From positions 5,963,174-6,027,173 of the forward strand of contig CP151667.1 in assembly GCA_038400315.1 (NCBI GenBank): a stretch of 64,000 nucleotides of DNA, written 5' to 3'. This document shows positions 42,597-53,281 of the stretch, in pieces. The notes under the pieces were generated by a model. That model was not told where the DNA came from, did no database searches, and saw only the letters and a list, made by a program, of their open reading frames with translations. The position numbers and the translations under genes are program-made. The stretch comes from Isosphaeraceae bacterium EP7. Lineage in GTDB: Bacteria > Planctomycetota > Planctomycetia > Isosphaerales > Isosphaeraceae. The number at the start of each line of letters is the position of its first letter. Within the stretch, counting starts at the first letter, position 1.

Positions 42597-44185
42597 CGGG
42601 ACAGACTCCCCTGGCCGTAGATGGGCCGTTTCCTGGCCTCTTCGGGCGCGGCCCCCGTCGCCTCCGACGGGATCCTGACGTAGAAGGTGCTGCCTTCGCC
42701 CGCCTTGGACTCCACCCAGATCTTACCACCGTGGCGCTCGACGACGCGACGGACAATGGCAAGGCCGATCCCCTCCCCCTCGGCCACGCCCGGGTGCAGC
42801 CTCTGGAAAGCCTGGAAGAGCTTGGGCATGTGGTCGGCCAGGATCCCGAGCCCGTTATCGCGGACGAAGTAGGTCCGCATCCGCGAGGCCTCGGCCCGGA
42901 GCGGCGTCTCGGGCTCGTCCAACTCGCCCACGTCGATCACCCCCGGTCGCGATGGATCGAGATACTTCACCGCGTTGTTGATCAGATTGGCGAAGATCTG
43001 CTCGATCGCCGTCTGATCGCCCCAGGCCGGATGCAGCGTGCCGATCTCAATCCGGGCCCCCTTCTCCTCGGCCGTTCCCCTCAGCGCGTCGGCCACGTGC
43101 GTCGCGGCCATCTGCACGTCCACGACCTGAGACAGATATTCGACCCGCCCGGCGCGGGAGAGCCGCAGTAGCGCGTCGATAATCGCCGAGAGCCGCCTGA
43201 CGGCGACCGTGATGTAGTGCACCGACCCCTGGATGTCGTCATCCAGGATCGCCGAGAACCGCCGGCGATCCTCCTCGGGCACGTCCAGAAGCCCGATGGC
43301 CGTCTTCAGGTCGTTGCAGGAGTAGACCAACTCCTTGCCGAAGCCCTGGAGATTCACCAGCGGCGACCGCAGGTCGTGGGAAACGCTGTAGATGAACATC
43401 TCGTTCTCTTGCTCGCGTTCCCCGAGCGTCCGGGCCATCCGGTGGAACGCCGCGTCCAGCGCCCCGATCTCGTCCCTGCCCGTCAGTGGTTTGTGCAGCG
43501 GCTTCCCCTCGGAAAGCCACCTGACGTTTTCCATCAGCATGCCGATCCGCCCGGAGAAGGTGCGATTCACGACGAGGGCCAGGCCCGCGACCAGGCATAG
43601 CGTCAGCAGGGCGGCCGAACTGAAGAACCACCTCTGCCAGGCCCAGGTCCGATCCACCTCGATGCGGCGGAGCCCATCGAGCCGTTCTTCCTCCGTAAGA
43701 AATTCCTCGACAATCGACCGTACCGAGTCGAACGCCTGTTTGCCCGCGAGCTCACGGACATGAGCCACGGCCTCGGCCGAACGGCCCTCCGAGACCAGGG
43801 CGACCTTCTCCGACAGCCAGTCGGTCAGGATTCTGCCCCGGACCGCCACGAGCTCGACGCGGGCGGCTTGCTTCGGGTTGTCCGCGACCAGGCCCCGCAG
43901 CTGTGCCAGCTCTGCCCCCGCGAGAAGCAGGGTCGCGTCGAACTCCTGGGTGAAGGCCCGTTCGCCGGTCAGTACGTAGCCCCGGACGCTATTCTGCGCC
44001 TGCATATACAAACGCGAGAGGATCTCGGCCTTCGCGATCACATTCTTGGTGTGGATCGCCCAGTGCTGCGCCGACCTTCCGCTGGCCTGCGTCTGGAACA
44101 AGACCGCCAGGAAGACGAGTTGGAAGGCAACCGGGATCGCGATCACCAGCAGCACTTTTTTCAGCAACGAAAGATCGTCGAGCAT
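42593..44185 (-). CDS. membrane sensor histidine kinase with CHASE3 and HAMP
   Basis: A 530-residue sensor. TM1 at about 9-31; CHASE3 extracytoplasmic domain at about 35-180 (MQAQNSVRGYVLTGERAF is its signature); TM2 at about 187-207; HAMP at about 208-262; HisKA with H270 in SVSHDLRSPLVN; HATPase near 375-515 with FANLINNAVKYL and DNGLGI. The signal sensed is unknown. It heads the relay that continues through the Rcp1-like regulator and the hybrid kinase. Confidence 0.93.
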   Translation of the reverse strand: MLDDLSLLKKVLLVIAIPVAFQLVFLAVLFQTQASGRSAQHWAIHTKNVIAKAEILSRLYMQAQNSVRGYVLTGERAFTQEFDATLLLAGAELAQLRGLVADNPKQAARVELVAVRGRILTDWLSEKVALVSEGRSAEAVAHVRELAGKQAFDSVRSIVEEFLTEEERLDGLRRIEVDRTWAWQRWFFSSAALLTLCLVAGLALVVNRTFSGRIGMLMENVRWLSEGKPLHKPLTGRDEIGALDAAFHRMARTLGEREQENEMFIYSVSHDLRSPLVNLQGFGKELVYSCNDLKTAIGLLDVPEEDRRRFSAILDDDIQGSVHYITVAVRRLSAIIDALLRLSRAGRVEYLSQVVDVQMAATHVADALRGTAEEKGARIEIGTLHPAWGDQTAIEQIFANLINNAVKYLDPSRPGVIDVGELDEPETPLRAEASRMRTYFVRDNGLGILADHMPKLFQAFQRLHPGVAEGEGIGLAIVRRVVERHGGKIWVESKAGEGSTFYVRIPSEATGAAPEEARKRPIYGQGSLSR

Positions 44186-44505
44186 GCGCCGGAGGCCCCG
44201 AAGATCGAGTCAGGAGGCCATCGTCTACGGACGCTCACCACCCCGTTCCGGGGCGGATTAAGCGGCCGGAAAATGCAATCCTTCGGGAACTTGAGCCAGA
44301 TAGTAACCGACCCGGCCCATGAATCAACTGCAACCGACGCGTCGCGATCCGGACGTCGATGCACGGCCACTCCGGCCGAAATTGGGGAGGACCGCTTGCC
44401 CGCCGGGTCTGCCCCCGACGAAGATGATGATGAGGCCGTTCGCCCGCAACCTGATCCTTCCGCGGGCCGGCCGACGCCCATTGAAACCGAACGCGAGCCC
44501 GCCCG
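44186..44505. other. 320-bp divergent intergenic region (sensor kinase / dapF)
   Basis: No gene is supported; the open frames here are Arg/Pro-rich and stop short. I see no convincing promoter for either neighbour. Confidence 0.6.
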
Positions 44506-45345
44506 ATGAAGTTCACGAAGATGCACGGGATCGGCAACGACTACGTTTACGTAGACCTCTTCGATTCGCCCGCCGACTTCGACCCGGCCGCGCTGGCCAG
44601 GGCCGTCAGCGACCGCCATACCGGCATCGGCTCCGACGGCCTGATCACGATCGGCCCCTCCAGGCTCGCCGCCGACGCCCGGATGCGCATGTTCAACGCA
44701 GACGGCTCCGAGTCGGAGATGTGCGGCAATGGCGTCCGTTGCGTGGCCAAGTATGTGCACGATCACGGGATCGCGGTTAAGGAGCGGGTGCTCATCGAGA
44801 CCGGCCGGGGCATCCTGACTCTCGACCTGGAAGTGAAGGACGGCAAGGCCAGCCGCGTCCGGGTCGACATGGGCGCCCCCATCCTCAAGGCGTCGGACAT
44901 CCCGACCACCCTCGAAGGCGACCCGCCCGTCAACGTTGCCCTGGTCGTCGAAGGCCGCGAATTCCCGGTCACGGCCGTCTCGATGGGCAACCCTCACGCG
45001 GTCATCTATGTTGACGATGTCGAGGCCTTCCCTGTCGAGCACTTCGGGCCTCTGATCGAGCACCACCCGAGCTTCCCCAGGCGGGTCAACGTCCACTTCG
45101 TCCAGGTCCTCGGCGACGGCGAGGTGCGGATGCGTACCTGGGAACGTGGCTCGGGTATCACGCTGGCCTGCGGCACGGGAGCCTGCGCCGTCTGCGTCGC
45201 CGGCGTGCTCACCGGCGCCACCGGAACGTCGTTGCTGGCGCACCTGCCGGGGGGCGATCTCGAACTCCAGTGGGCCGGTCAGGGCCAGCCCGTCTTCATG
45301 ACCGGGCCGGCCGCCGAGGTCTTCTCCGGCGTCTGGCCCGACTGA
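44506..45345 (+). CDS. dapF: diaminopimelate epimerase
   Basis: A 279-residue enzyme that interconverts LL- and meso-diaminopimelate for lysine and peptidoglycan synthesis. Both catalytic Cys are present: [17 protein letters not shown] near 64-80 and [10 protein letters not shown] near 224-233. The opening [15 protein letters not shown] is the family start, so the ATG at 44506 is secure. The gene shows that diaminopimelate is made, consistent with peptidoglycan in planctomycetes. Confidence 0.96.
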   Translation: MKFTKMHGIGNDYVYVDLFDSPADFDPAALARAVSDRHTGIGSDGLITIGPSRLAADARMRMFNADGSESEMCGNGVRCVAKYVHDHGIAVKERVLIETGRGILTLDLEVKDGKASRVRVDMGAPILKASDIPTTLEGDPPVNVALVVEGREFPVTAVSMGNPHAVIYVDDVEAFPVEHFGPLIEHHPSFPRRVNVHFVQVLGDGEVRMRTWERGSGITLACGTGACAVCVAGVLTGATGTSLLAHLPGGDLELQWAGQGQPVFMTGPAAEVFSGVWPD

Positions 45346-45398
45346 GCCCGGCTCGTCAGGGGCCGGACGCCGCCGGCCGAACTAAAGGGATTTGCCGC

Positions 45399-46118
45399 AT
45401 GCGCGAGCCATTCCACTACCTTGGCCCACCCGGCCCCTGCGTCTACCTGCCGGGCCTCACCCAGCGCATGGAATACGTCGTCGCCCCCGGCGTGACCGGC
45501 CAGCAGTACCTGAACGCCATGCACGTCGGCTGGCGGCGGTTCGGCGAGACCCTGTTCCGGCCCCGTTGCTTCGACTGCCGGGCCTGCCTCTCCCTCAGGG
45601 TCGACGTCGCCCGCTTCCAGCCCGACCGCAGCCAGAAGCGGGCGAGAAAGGCCAACCTGGGGAGGACCCGCCTGGAGATCGGCACCCCCTCCGTCGACCC
45701 CGACAAGCTCGCCCTGCACCACTCCTTCCACCGCTTCCAGGAGCACGACAAGGGATGGCCCGAGGCGTCCGAAGATTCCGATTCGTATATCGATTCGTTC
45801 ATCAATAACCCATTCCCCACCGAGGAGTGGTGCTACTTCCTGGAGGACCGTCTGGTCGGGGTCGGCTACGTCGACCGACTGGGCGACGGCCTTTCCGGCA
45901 TCTACTTTTTCCACGACCCTGCACACCGCGAGCTCTCGCTCGGCACCTGGAATGTCCTCTCGCTGATCCGGAGGGCCGCCGACCTGGCCTTGCCGCACGT
46001 CTACCTGGGCTATTACGTGGCGGGCTGCCGCTCCCTGGAGTACAAGGCCAGGTTCGTGCCAAATGAGATCCTCTCGCCCGAAGGCACCTGGGTCCCCCAC
46101 CTGGGCCCCCGCGATTGA
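45399..46118 (+). CDS. bpt: aspartate/glutamate leucyltransferase (bacterial arginyl-transferase fold)
   Basis: A 239-residue aminoacyl-tRNA-protein transferase. It has the N-terminal Cys-containing segment PCVYLPG and FRPRCFDCRACLSLRV, the block SYIDSFINNPFPTEEWCYF, and the C-terminal GTWNVLSLIRRAADLALPHVYLGYYVAGC; these match Bpt/ATE1-like enzymes. Bpt adds Leu to proteins starting with Asp or Glu, marking them for ClpS/ClpAP. The ATG at 45399 gives the family start. It lies 53 bp after dapF and is probably co-transcribed. Confidence 0.93.
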   Translation: MREPFHYLGPPGPCVYLPGLTQRMEYVVAPGVTGQQYLNAMHVGWRRFGETLFRPRCFDCRACLSLRVDVARFQPDRSQKRARKANLGRTRLEIGTPSVDPDKLALHHSFHRFQEHDKGWPEASEDSDSYIDSFINNPFPTEEWCYFLEDRLVGVGYVDRLGDGLSGIYFFHDPAHRELSLGTWNVLSLIRRAADLALPHVYLGYYVAGCRSLEYKARFVPNEILSPEGTWVPHLGPRD

Positions 46119-46144
46119 CCTTCGCGGGCCGATCGGTCTGGGGT

Positions 46145-46165
46145 AATGTCAGTTTCCTTGACATT
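46145..46165. promoter_or_regulatory. palindrome AATGTCA-N7-TGACATT upstream of the acyltransferase
   Basis: Seven-base arms at 46145-46151 and 46159-46165. Its outer part contains TTGACA (46158-46163). No good -10 follows. The half-site (ATGTCA) also occurs in the palindrome at 15915-15940, with a different spacing. Confidence 0.3.
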
Positions 46166-46253
46166 CGGATCAGGCCCAAGCCCACGCCAACGGCCGCGGA
46201 TCGAGGGCCGGGATGGACCCCTTGCGGAGGGCGCGACGGATCGCGCGTCGTCG

Positions 46254-46919
46254 ATGAAGATCCAGCACCCGATGCTCGTCAACGCCGTGGGCATCGTCGG
46301 CTCTCGCCTGGTCCGAGGCCTGGTCGGCACCTCGCGGTTCCACTTTCGCTACGCCGAGCCGTCGGTCAGCCCCGAGGTCGCCCGGCTCACGGGCCGGCGG
46401 TACATCTACGCCTTCTATCACGAGATCATGCTCTTCCCGGCCTACTTTTGGGCCTGGCCCGAGATGCAGATCCTGATCAGCGACCACCGCGACGGCGAAC
46501 TGATCACCCAGGTCGTGAAGCGACTCGGCTTCGGCGTCGTCCGAGGCTCGACGACCCGGGGGGGTGCCCGGGCCCTCCGCGAGATGACCTCGAGGGTCGA
46601 CCGAGGGCACCTTTGCGTGACCCCCGACGGCCCCAAAGGCCCCCGGCGTACCGTCCATCAGGGGCTCGCTTATCTGGCGAGCCGGACCGGGTTGCCCGTC
46701 GTCTGCACCGGGATGGCATTCAAGGATCCGTGGAGAGCGAAAAGCTGGGATCGATTCGCCGTCCCCCGCCCCTTCTCGCACGCCTGCTGCGTCACACCCG
46801 CGGCCATCATGGTCCCACCCCGGGCCGATCGCGAGACGCTGGAAGCCAGTCGCGTCGAGATCGAATGCCGCATGCTGGCCGCCTCTGAAGAGGCCGAACG
46901 CTGGGTCGCCGAATTCTGA
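46254..46919 (+). CDS. DUF374 lysophospholipid acyltransferase-like protein
   Basis: A 221-residue membrane-associated acyltransferase-like protein. The acyltransferase H-x4-D analogue appears in ISDHRDGELITQVVKRLGFGVVRGSTTRGG, and TPDGPKGPRRTVHQGLAYLASRTGLPVV is the DUF374 signature. The N-terminal MKIQHPMLVNAVGIVGSRLV is amphipathic and hydrophobic. I prefer the ATG at 46254 because the first ATG (46146) overlaps a palindrome and adds 36 low-quality residues; neither has a strong ribosome site. The family probably acylates lipids or lipid A precursors. Confidence 0.83.
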   Translation: MKIQHPMLVNAVGIVGSRLVRGLVGTSRFHFRYAEPSVSPEVARLTGRRYIYAFYHEIMLFPAYFWAWPEMQILISDHRDGELITQVVKRLGFGVVRGSTTRGGARALREMTSRVDRGHLCVTPDGPKGPRRTVHQGLAYLASRTGLPVVCTGMAFKDPWRAKSWDRFAVPRPFSHACCVTPAAIMVPPRADRETLEASRVEIECRMLAASEEAERWVAEF

Positions 46920-46932
46920 GCCCGCAGCTCAG
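46916..46932. terminator. short hairpin between convergent genes
   Basis: CTGAGC (46916-46921) pairs with GCTCAG (46927-46932) around a five-base loop, and the arms include both stop codons. Short, so termination is uncertain. Confidence 0.3.
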
Positions 46933-47615
46933 GGCTTCAGGAGCACCACGTTGTCCACCCGACAGACCACATCCTGGAAGTCGTCATTGGTCGAATATTC
47001 CCAGCCGATCAGGTAGCTGTTGGGCACGATCATCCCCGTTGCCTTGTCTTTGTAGGGATAGATCATCGCCTTGTAAGGCTGGGCCCTCAGCCTTGAATTG
47101 ACCCGGGCCACCACCGCGGGCTCGGTGAACACGCCCCCGTCCTTCATCCCGTCGTTGGCCACCCAGAGCCCGAACGAGGCGTCGCCGGGGTCGAAGCTGG
47201 TCGTCGAAGCCGTGGCAAGCACGGGAGGTAGGTTCTTCCCTTCCTCCAGGTCTTCGCCGGTATTCTTGAATGTATAGCTCCACAGCTCGACCCCCTTCGG
47301 CACTCCGTCGCCCGGCCTGTACCAGCCGCCCCGATTGGTGGTCTCCAGCCCCAGCGCGATGACCGGCGTGTAAACGACCGGCCCGGGGCCCGCCTTGCGA
47401 AAGAGCCCAGGGACGGACTCGGCGGTGGTCTTCAGTGGATTGAGCAGATCGCCGAACATCGAGAGGTCGTAGAAGGCCCCCAGGATCGCCACCCAATCGG
47501 GCTCATTCGGGCCGTTGGCCACCCTCGGCTGCTTCGGCGACTGCCCGAGCACGGGCATGCAGGCCAGGGCGACGACGAGCACGCAGCCGGGCAGAACAGT
47601 TCGGCGATCGTTCAT
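46929..47615 (-). CDS. secreted protein of unknown function
   Basis: A 228-residue exported protein. Signal peptide at about 1-24 (GCVLVVALACMPVLGQ; the Cys might even make a lipoprotein, but the box is not canonical). The mature part is beta-rich with many Gly/Asp turns, for example VVYTPVIALGLETTNRGGW, ELWSYTFKNTGEDLEEGKNLPPV and a C-terminal VVCRVDNVVLLKP. I do not recognise a family. It converges on the acyltransferase gene. Confidence 0.7.
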   Translation of the reverse strand: MNDRRTVLPGCVLVVALACMPVLGQSPKQPRVANGPNEPDWVAILGAFYDLSMFGDLLNPLKTTAESVPGLFRKAGPGPVVYTPVIALGLETTNRGGWYRPGDGVPKGVELWSYTFKNTGEDLEEGKNLPPVLATASTTSFDPGDASFGLWVANDGMKDGGVFTEPAVVARVNSRLRAQPYKAMIYPYKDKATGMIVPNSYLIGWEYSTNDDFQDVVCRVDNVVLLKP

Positions 47616-48133
47616 GAGAAACCTCGGACAGGGGCCGATGCCGGTCGAAACTCGAACTCAGCCGACGCCATCGACGTGGCGCCCGGCTTGCACCACCCGA
47701 CTTTAACGCGGCCCGCGCCGAGGACAAAGTGCCGCCCGATGTCGTCCTCCGACCATCGACCCGGCGCCAGAAACGGGCTCTACACGCCGAAGATCGTCGC
47801 TTATGAGAGCGAAAACGGGGCATTCCCAGGGTCGGGAAGCAGCCCTGCCCGGATTCTCGGCAGCGGGAACACCCACGGGCGGGGCCAGCGGGAAACCTGC
47901 TCTCCGACGGAACATCGGGGAATTCTGCCAACTGTATCTTCTCAATCGATTTGTGTCGTCGTCGGGGGTCCCGAGGTGCCCCCTGCAGGCGAGTTTCAAA
48001 TGCTCACGAAGTTGGCTGGCGTGAGGCTTGCAATGAGTGGCATGATGAGCGTCGGGGAGAAGCCTCCCGAGACCTCAGGATGGCCGCGTGACTCTCGGTC
48101 ATCCCGCCCCGACTGTGATGGTAGGATCACTCG
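47616..48133. other. 518-bp region upstream of the actA operon
   Basis: No gene is supported; the longest frame (47676-48179) is Arg/Ser/Pro-rich and overlaps actA. It should hold the promoter of the respiratory operon, but I could not find a clear -35/-10 pair. Confidence 0.6.
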
Positions 48134-48844
48134 ATGTCGCAGCTCTTCCACCCCAGAACGAACACGTTCTCACGCTTGAGCGTGTTTGGTTCCATCTTCT
48201 TCGTCGGCGGGGTCCTGTACCTCGGCTACGTCTTGGTCCGCTCGCCCTACCAGACCGAGGTGGGGATCGTCCGAGACCAGCCCGTGCCGTTCATGCACAA
48301 GCACCACGTCGCGGAGCTGGGGATCGACTGCCGGTATTGCCACACTCAGGTCGAGAACGCCTCCAACCCCGGCATGCCCACGACCGAGACGTGCATGTCG
48401 TGCCACTCGCAGGTCTGGCTGAACAGCCCGCTGCTCGAGCCAGTGCGGGCGAGCTGGCGAGATAACAAGCCGATCCAGTGGACCAAGTTGCACGATCTGC
48501 CCGATTTCGTGTACTTCAACCACGGGATCCACGTCCAGAAGGGCGTCCGCTGCACGACTTGCCACGGCGACGTCAGCGCGATGGCCATGATGTACAAAGA
48601 CCAGCCCATGACGATGCAGTGGTGCCTGGAGTGCCATCGCGACCCGCTGCCCAGGACAGGCCCCCTCAAGGATGTCTTCGCCAACGGCCCACCGCCGGGG
48701 CCCAGGCCCGTCACCAAGAAGGCGGACTACGCCGACGCCAGACTGTTCGACCGGTATCTGTCGAACTCAGGCAAATCGGCGATCCAGAAGGCGCAGGATC
48801 CGCATTTTTCGGGGATGACCAATTGCTCGACGTGCCACCGATGA
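48134..48844 (+). CDS. actA: Alternative Complex III subunit A, pentaheme cytochrome c
   Basis: A 236-residue membrane-anchored multiheme cytochrome. An N-terminal transmembrane helix (SVFGSIFFVGGVLYLGYVLV, about 17-36) is followed by five heme motifs: CRYCH, CMSCH, CTTCH, CLECH and CSTCH. This matches ActA, which takes electrons inside Alternative Complex III and passes them to the oxidase. The first gene of a tightly packed operon; its stop overlaps the actB ATG. Confidence 0.95.
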   Translation: MSQLFHPRTNTFSRLSVFGSIFFVGGVLYLGYVLVRSPYQTEVGIVRDQPVPFMHKHHVAELGIDCRYCHTQVENASNPGMPTTETCMSCHSQVWLNSPLLEPVRASWRDNKPIQWTKLHDLPDFVYFNHGIHVQKGVRCTTCHGDVSAMAMMYKDQPMTMQWCLECHRDPLPRTGPLKDVFANGPPPGPRPVTKKADYADARLFDRYLSNSGKSAIQKAQDPHFSGMTNCSTCHR

Positions 48845-51800
48845 ACATCGTGACGAACCCAGATGAAACGCTGGACCTCGACGCGGTCCGCGCCCGTCTC
48901 GCCGGCGTCAAGGGCCAGGCCTACTGGCGTTGCCTGGATGAGCTGGCCGACGCCCCCGCGTTCGCCGAGACCCTGCGCCGCGAATTCCCCGACCGGGCCG
49001 ACGAGTGGGCCGACGGGACGAGCCGGCGCCAGTACCTCCGAGTCATGGGCGCTTCCATCGCGCTGGCCGGATTCAGCGGGTGCGGCTTCGGCAACAACAG
49101 GACGGAGAAGCTCGTCCCTCCCGTCCGGCAGCCCGAGTCCGTCATCCCCGGCGCCGCCCAATATTTCGCCTCCTCTTTGACGCTGGGGGGCTATGCCACC
49201 GGCGTCTTGGTCGAGAGCCACGAGGGCAGGCCGATCAAGGTCGAGGGGAATGACCAGCACCCGGCGAGCCTGGGCGCGACGGACCTCTTCTCGCAGGCAT
49301 CCGTGCTGTCGCTCTACGACCCGGAACGCTCGCAAGTCGTGCTCCGCGAGTCGGCGATCAGCACCCTGCCGAACTTCCTGTCCGACCTGGGCCGGGCCCT
49401 GGAAGCCCAGAAGCCGAGCAAGGGGGCGGGCATCCGCCTGCTGACCGAGACGATCGGCTCTCCCACGCTCGCATCGCAGATCAAGGCCTTCCTCGACCTC
49501 TATCCGGCCGCGAAGTGGGTCCAGTATGAGCCCGCGTATCGGGCCTCGGAGCGGGCCGCGGCGATCCTCGCGTTCGGCGAGGACGTCGAGTCTCGGTACG
49601 ACCTGTCTAAGGCCGACGTCATCCTGGCCCTCGACGCCGACTTCCTCGGGCAAGGGCCGGCGGCGCTTCGTTACTCCAGGCAGTATGCCGAGCGTCGGAC
49701 CCCCTCGGCCAAGATGAGCCGCCTCTACGCGGTCGAGTCGACGCCGACGGGCGTCGGGGCGGTCTCCGACCACCGGCTCGCCCTGAAGCCGAGCCTCATC
49801 GATGCCCTCGCCCGCGCGGTCGCCGCCGGGCTCGGGATCGAGGGGGTCCAGCCCGGCCCCGCGGCGGCCGTCGAGGACCACGCCGCCTGGGTTACCGCGC
49901 TGGTCAAGGACTTGAAGGCCCACAAGGGTTCCAGCCTGATCATCCCCGGCCCCGGACTGCCCCCCGCGGTGCACGCCCTGGCCCACGCGATGAACGACGC
50001 CCTGGGCAACGTCGGCTCGACCGTCACCTATGCCGAGCCCGTTGCGGCCCGATCCGACGACCAGGCTGCCGGCCTGCGTGATCTCACACGCGAGATGGAC
50101 GCCAAAGCGGTCGACCTGCTGGTGATCCTGGGTGGGAACCCGGCCTACACCGCGCCGGCCGACATCCCCTTCGCGGCGGCCCTCAGGAAGGTCCGGCGTG
50201 CCGTCCACTTGAGCCTTGAAGAAGACGAGACTTCCGAGCTCTGCCGCTGGCATGTCAACGCCTCCCACGAGCTAGAATCGTGGGGCGATGCCCGTGCCTT
50301 CGACGGCACGGCGTCGATCGTCCAGCCGCTGATCGCCCCGCTCTACGACGGGATCTCGCCCTTCGATTTCCTTGCCGCGTTGTTGGGCCGATCCGCCGTC
50401 ACCGGCCGCGATGCGGTCCGCGAGTTCTGGAAAGGGAAGAAGCTCGGCGGAGAGGCCTTCGAACCCGCCTGGGAACGGGCCGTGCACGACGGCCTGATCG
50501 CCGACTCCGCCACGCCGGCCAAGGCGGTGACGCTCAAGGCCGAAGCCGCCAAGGTTGCCGCCACCTCGGGCGCGGTCGATTCGCTGGAGATCGTCTTCCG
50601 GCCCGACCCGACCATCTGGGATGGCCGGTTCGCCAACAACGGCTGGCTCCAGGAATTGCCCAAGCCGCTGACGAAGATCACCTGGGACAATGCGGCGCTG
50701 ATGAGCCCCGCCACCGCCGGCCGCCTCGGACTGAAGAACGAGGAGCAGGCCGAGCTGACTTACCGGGGCCGGAAGGTGACCGCCCCCGTCTGGATCACGC
50801 CGGGCCATGCCGACGGTTGCGTCACGGTCCATCTCGGCTACGGTCGCCGCAAAGTTGGCAAGGTCGGCGAGGGGGCGGGCTTCAACGCTTACAGCCTCCA
50901 GACGTCCGACTCGCCACACACCTCCCCCGGGCTGGAAGTGAAGGGGACCGGAACGACGTATCCGATCGCCTGCACGCAGACGCATCGGGGCCTATCAGGC
51001 CGCGACCTGCTGCGGACCGGCACAATCACGGAGTACCTCGCCAAGCCCGACTTCGCCAGGCGGCACGCCGACGAGATGCCCGCCGATGAGTCGATGTTCG
51101 CCCCCTACCCCTACGAAGGGAACGCCTGGGGACTGACGATCGACCTGAACCGGTGCACGGGCTGCAACGCCTGCATCCTGGGCTGCGTCTCGGAGAACAA
51201 CATCCCGGTCGTCGGCAAAGACCAGGTGATGACCGGCCGCGAGATGCACTGGATCGAGATCGACCGGTACTACACCGGCGAAGACGCCGACGTGCCCGAG
51301 TCCACCGAATTCCAGCCCCGCATGTGCATGCACTGCGAGAACGCCCCGTGCGAGCTGGTCTGCCCCGTCGCTGCGACCTCCCACAGCGCCGAGGGGCTCA
51401 ACGAGATGACCTACAACCGGTGCGTGGGGACCCGATACTGCGGGAACAACTGCCCGTACAAGGTCCGCCACTTCAACTTCCTCGAATACAATCCCCCTCG
51501 CCCATCGAGCCTGACGATCCTGAGCAACCCGGACGTGACGGTCCGGTCGCGCGGCGTCATGGAGAAGTGCACTTACTGCGTGCAGCGGATCAACGGGGCC
51601 CGGATCCTCGCCAAGGAGGACGGCCGCGAGATCCGCGACGGCGAGGTCGTCACGGCCTGCCAGGCGGCCTGCCCCACCCGGGCGATCACCTTCGGCAACA
51701 TCAACGACAAGACCAGTGAGGTCGCCAAGCTCAAGGCCGACCCCCGGAGTTACGGCATGCTCGCCGAGTTGAACACGAGGCCCCGCACCTCCTATCTGGC

Positions 51801-51870
51801 GCGGGTCCGCAATCCCAACACCGAGATCACGCCGGAGGCGGGCCATGACCACCCTACCCACCTCGGCTGA
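48841..51870 (+). CDS. actB: Alternative Complex III subunit B, molybdopterin-fold and iron-sulfur protein
   Basis: A 1009-residue periplasmic subunit. A twin-arginine motif TSRRQYLRV at 60-68 precedes a hydrophobic segment and SGCG, a possible lipobox. The first two-thirds resemble a molybdopterin oxidoreductase ([29 protein letters not shown]), but ActB holds no metal cofactor in that fold. The last third has four Fe-S Cys clusters: [37 protein letters not shown] and [14 protein letters not shown] with CQAACP. It overlaps actA by four bases and actC by 26. Confidence 0.95.
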   Translation: MNIVTNPDETLDLDAVRARLAGVKGQAYWRCLDELADAPAFAETLRREFPDRADEWADGTSRRQYLRVMGASIALAGFSGCGFGNNRTEKLVPPVRQPESVIPGAAQYFASSLTLGGYATGVLVESHEGRPIKVEGNDQHPASLGATDLFSQASVLSLYDPERSQVVLRESAISTLPNFLSDLGRALEAQKPSKGAGIRLLTETIGSPTLASQIKAFLDLYPAAKWVQYEPAYRASERAAAILAFGEDVESRYDLSKADVILALDADFLGQGPAALRYSRQYAERRTPSAKMSRLYAVESTPTGVGAVSDHRLALKPSLIDALARAVAAGLGIEGVQPGPAAAVEDHAAWVTALVKDLKAHKGSSLIIPGPGLPPAVHALAHAMNDALGNVGSTVTYAEPVAARSDDQAAGLRDLTREMDAKAVDLLVILGGNPAYTAPADIPFAAALRKVRRAVHLSLEEDETSELCRWHVNASHELESWGDARAFDGTASIVQPLIAPLYDGISPFDFLAALLGRSAVTGRDAVREFWKGKKLGGEAFEPAWERAVHDGLIADSATPAKAVTLKAEAAKVAATSGAVDSLEIVFRPDPTIWDGRFANNGWLQELPKPLTKITWDNAALMSPATAGRLGLKNEEQAELTYRGRKVTAPVWITPGHADGCVTVHLGYGRRKVGKVGEGAGFNAYSLQTSDSPHTSPGLEVKGTGTTYPIACTQTHRGLSGRDLLRTGTITEYLAKPDFARRHADEMPADESMFAPYPYEGNAWGLTIDLNRCTGCNACILGCVSENNIPVVGKDQVMTGREMHWIEIDRYYTGEDADVPESTEFQPRMCMHCENAPCELVCPVAATSHSAEGLNEMTYNRCVGTRYCGNNCPYKVRHFNFLEYNPPRPSSLTILSNPDVTVRSRGVMEKCTYCVQRINGARILAKEDGREIRDGEVVTACQAACPTRAITFGNINDKTSEVAKLKADPRSYGMLAELNTRPRTSYLARVRNPNTEITPEAGHDHPTHLG

Positions 51871-53281
51871 GGAACCAAACGGGCTTCACCCCGTGCTGGC
51901 ACCCGGGCATACCCTGGGCACAGTCACCGACAAGATCAGCGAACTGGTGCTCGCCCGGCCCCTGAACTGGCGCTGGATCACCGGTATCACCGTCGGCTCC
52001 TCCTTGCTGACGCTGCTGCTCGTCTCCGTGGCCGCCGTGCTCGCGAATGGGATCGGCGTCTGGGGCCTGAACAGGCCCGTGATGTGGGCCTTCGACATCA
52101 CCAACTTCGTCTGGTGGGTCGGCATCGGCCACGCGGGCACGCTGATCTCGGCCATCCTCCTGCTGCTCAAGCAGGAGTGGCGGACGAGCATCAACCGGTT
52201 CGCCGAGGCGATGACCCTGTTCGCGGTGGCCTGTGCCGGCCTCTTCCCGCTGCTGCATATGGGACGGCCCTGGCTGTTCTACTGGCTGATGCCGTACCCC
52301 AACACCATGGCGCTCTGGCCCCAGTGGCGCAGCCCCCTGGTCTGGGACGTCTTCGCCGTGTCGACCTACGCGACGGTCTCGCTACTCTTCTGGTATGTCG
52401 GCCTCGTCCCCGACCTGGCGACCCTCCGGGACCGGGCGAGGAACCGCTGGCTGAAGTTGATCTATGGGATCTTCGCCCTGGGCTGGCGGGGCTCGGCCAA
52501 GCACTGGCATCGCTACCGGACCGCCTACCTGCTGCTGGCCGGCTTGGCCACGCCGCTGGTCGTGTCGGTGCACACGGTCGTGAGCCTGGACTTCACCGCG
52601 GGCATCGTGCCCGGCTGGCACTCGACGATCTTCCCGCCCTACTTCGTCGCCGGTGCGATCTTCAGCGGCTTCGCCATGGTCTTGACCCTGGCTATCCCGC
52701 TCCGAGGCGCCTTCGGGCTGCACGACTTCATCACCCAGCGCCACCTGGACAACATGGCGAAAGTCATGCTGGCCACCGGCCTGATCGTCGCCTACAGCTA
52801 CACAATGGAGTTCTTCTTCGCCTGGTACGGCATGAACATCTACGAGTACCAGCAAATCGTCGTGGAACGCCCGACGGGCCCTTATGCCCCGTTCTGGTGG
52901 GCCCTGATGACCTGCAACATCCTGATCCCGCAGGCGCTCTGGTCTCCCTGGGTCCGGCGCAACGTGCTGCTGCTCTGGGTCATCTCGATCATCGTGAATA
53001 TCGGGATGTGGCTCGAGCGGTTCCTGATCATCGTCGTCAGCCTGCACGCGGATTACATCCCCGCCTCGTGGCGGATGTTCTATCCGACGTTCTGGGACTT
53101 CTCGACCTTCCTGGGCACCATCGGCCTGTTCATCACGCTCCTCTTCCTCTTCATCCGGGTCCTGCCCGTGATCGCGATGGCCGAGATGCGTGAGCTGGTC
53201 CATGAGACCCAGGGACATAACGGCGGCGCCCACGCCTCGGGCCTCTCGACGCCGACACCGACGCCGGGGGTGGAGTCATGA
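51845..53281 (+). CDS. actC: Alternative Complex III subunit C, NrfD-like quinol-binding protein
   Basis: A 478-residue polytopic membrane protein with about ten transmembrane helices. The NrfD-like core includes [37 protein letters not shown]-like segment, and [19 protein letters not shown]. In ACIII, ActC and ActF form the membrane domain that oxidises menaquinol. Overlaps both neighbours. Confidence 0.95.
   Translation: MTTLPTSAEEPNGLHPVLAPGHTLGTVTDKISELVLARPLNWRWITGITVGSSLLTLLLVSVAAVLANGIGVWGLNRPVMWAFDITNFVWWVGIGHAGTLISAILLLLKQEWRTSINRFAEAMTLFAVACAGLFPLLHMGRPWLFYWLMPYPNTMALWPQWRSPLVWDVFAVSTYATVSLLFWYVGLVPDLATLRDRARNRWLKLIYGIFALGWRGSAKHWHRYRTAYLLLAGLATPLVVSVHTVVSLDFTAGIVPGWHSTIFPPYFVAGAIFSGFAMVLTLAIPLRGAFGLHDFITQRHLDNMAKVMLATGLIVAYSYTMEFFFAWYGMNIYEYQQIVVERPTGPYAPFWWALMTCNILIPQALWSPWVRRNVLLLWVISIIVNIGMWLERFLIIVVSLHADYIPASWRMFYPTFWDFSTFLGTIGLFITLLFLFIRVLPVIAMAEMRELVHETQGHNGGAHASGLSTPTPTPGVES

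Noticed and set aside
47676-48179. 167-residue frame upstream of actA
   Set aside because: Arg/Ser/Pro-rich, no ribosome site, overlaps actA; looks like intergenic DNA.
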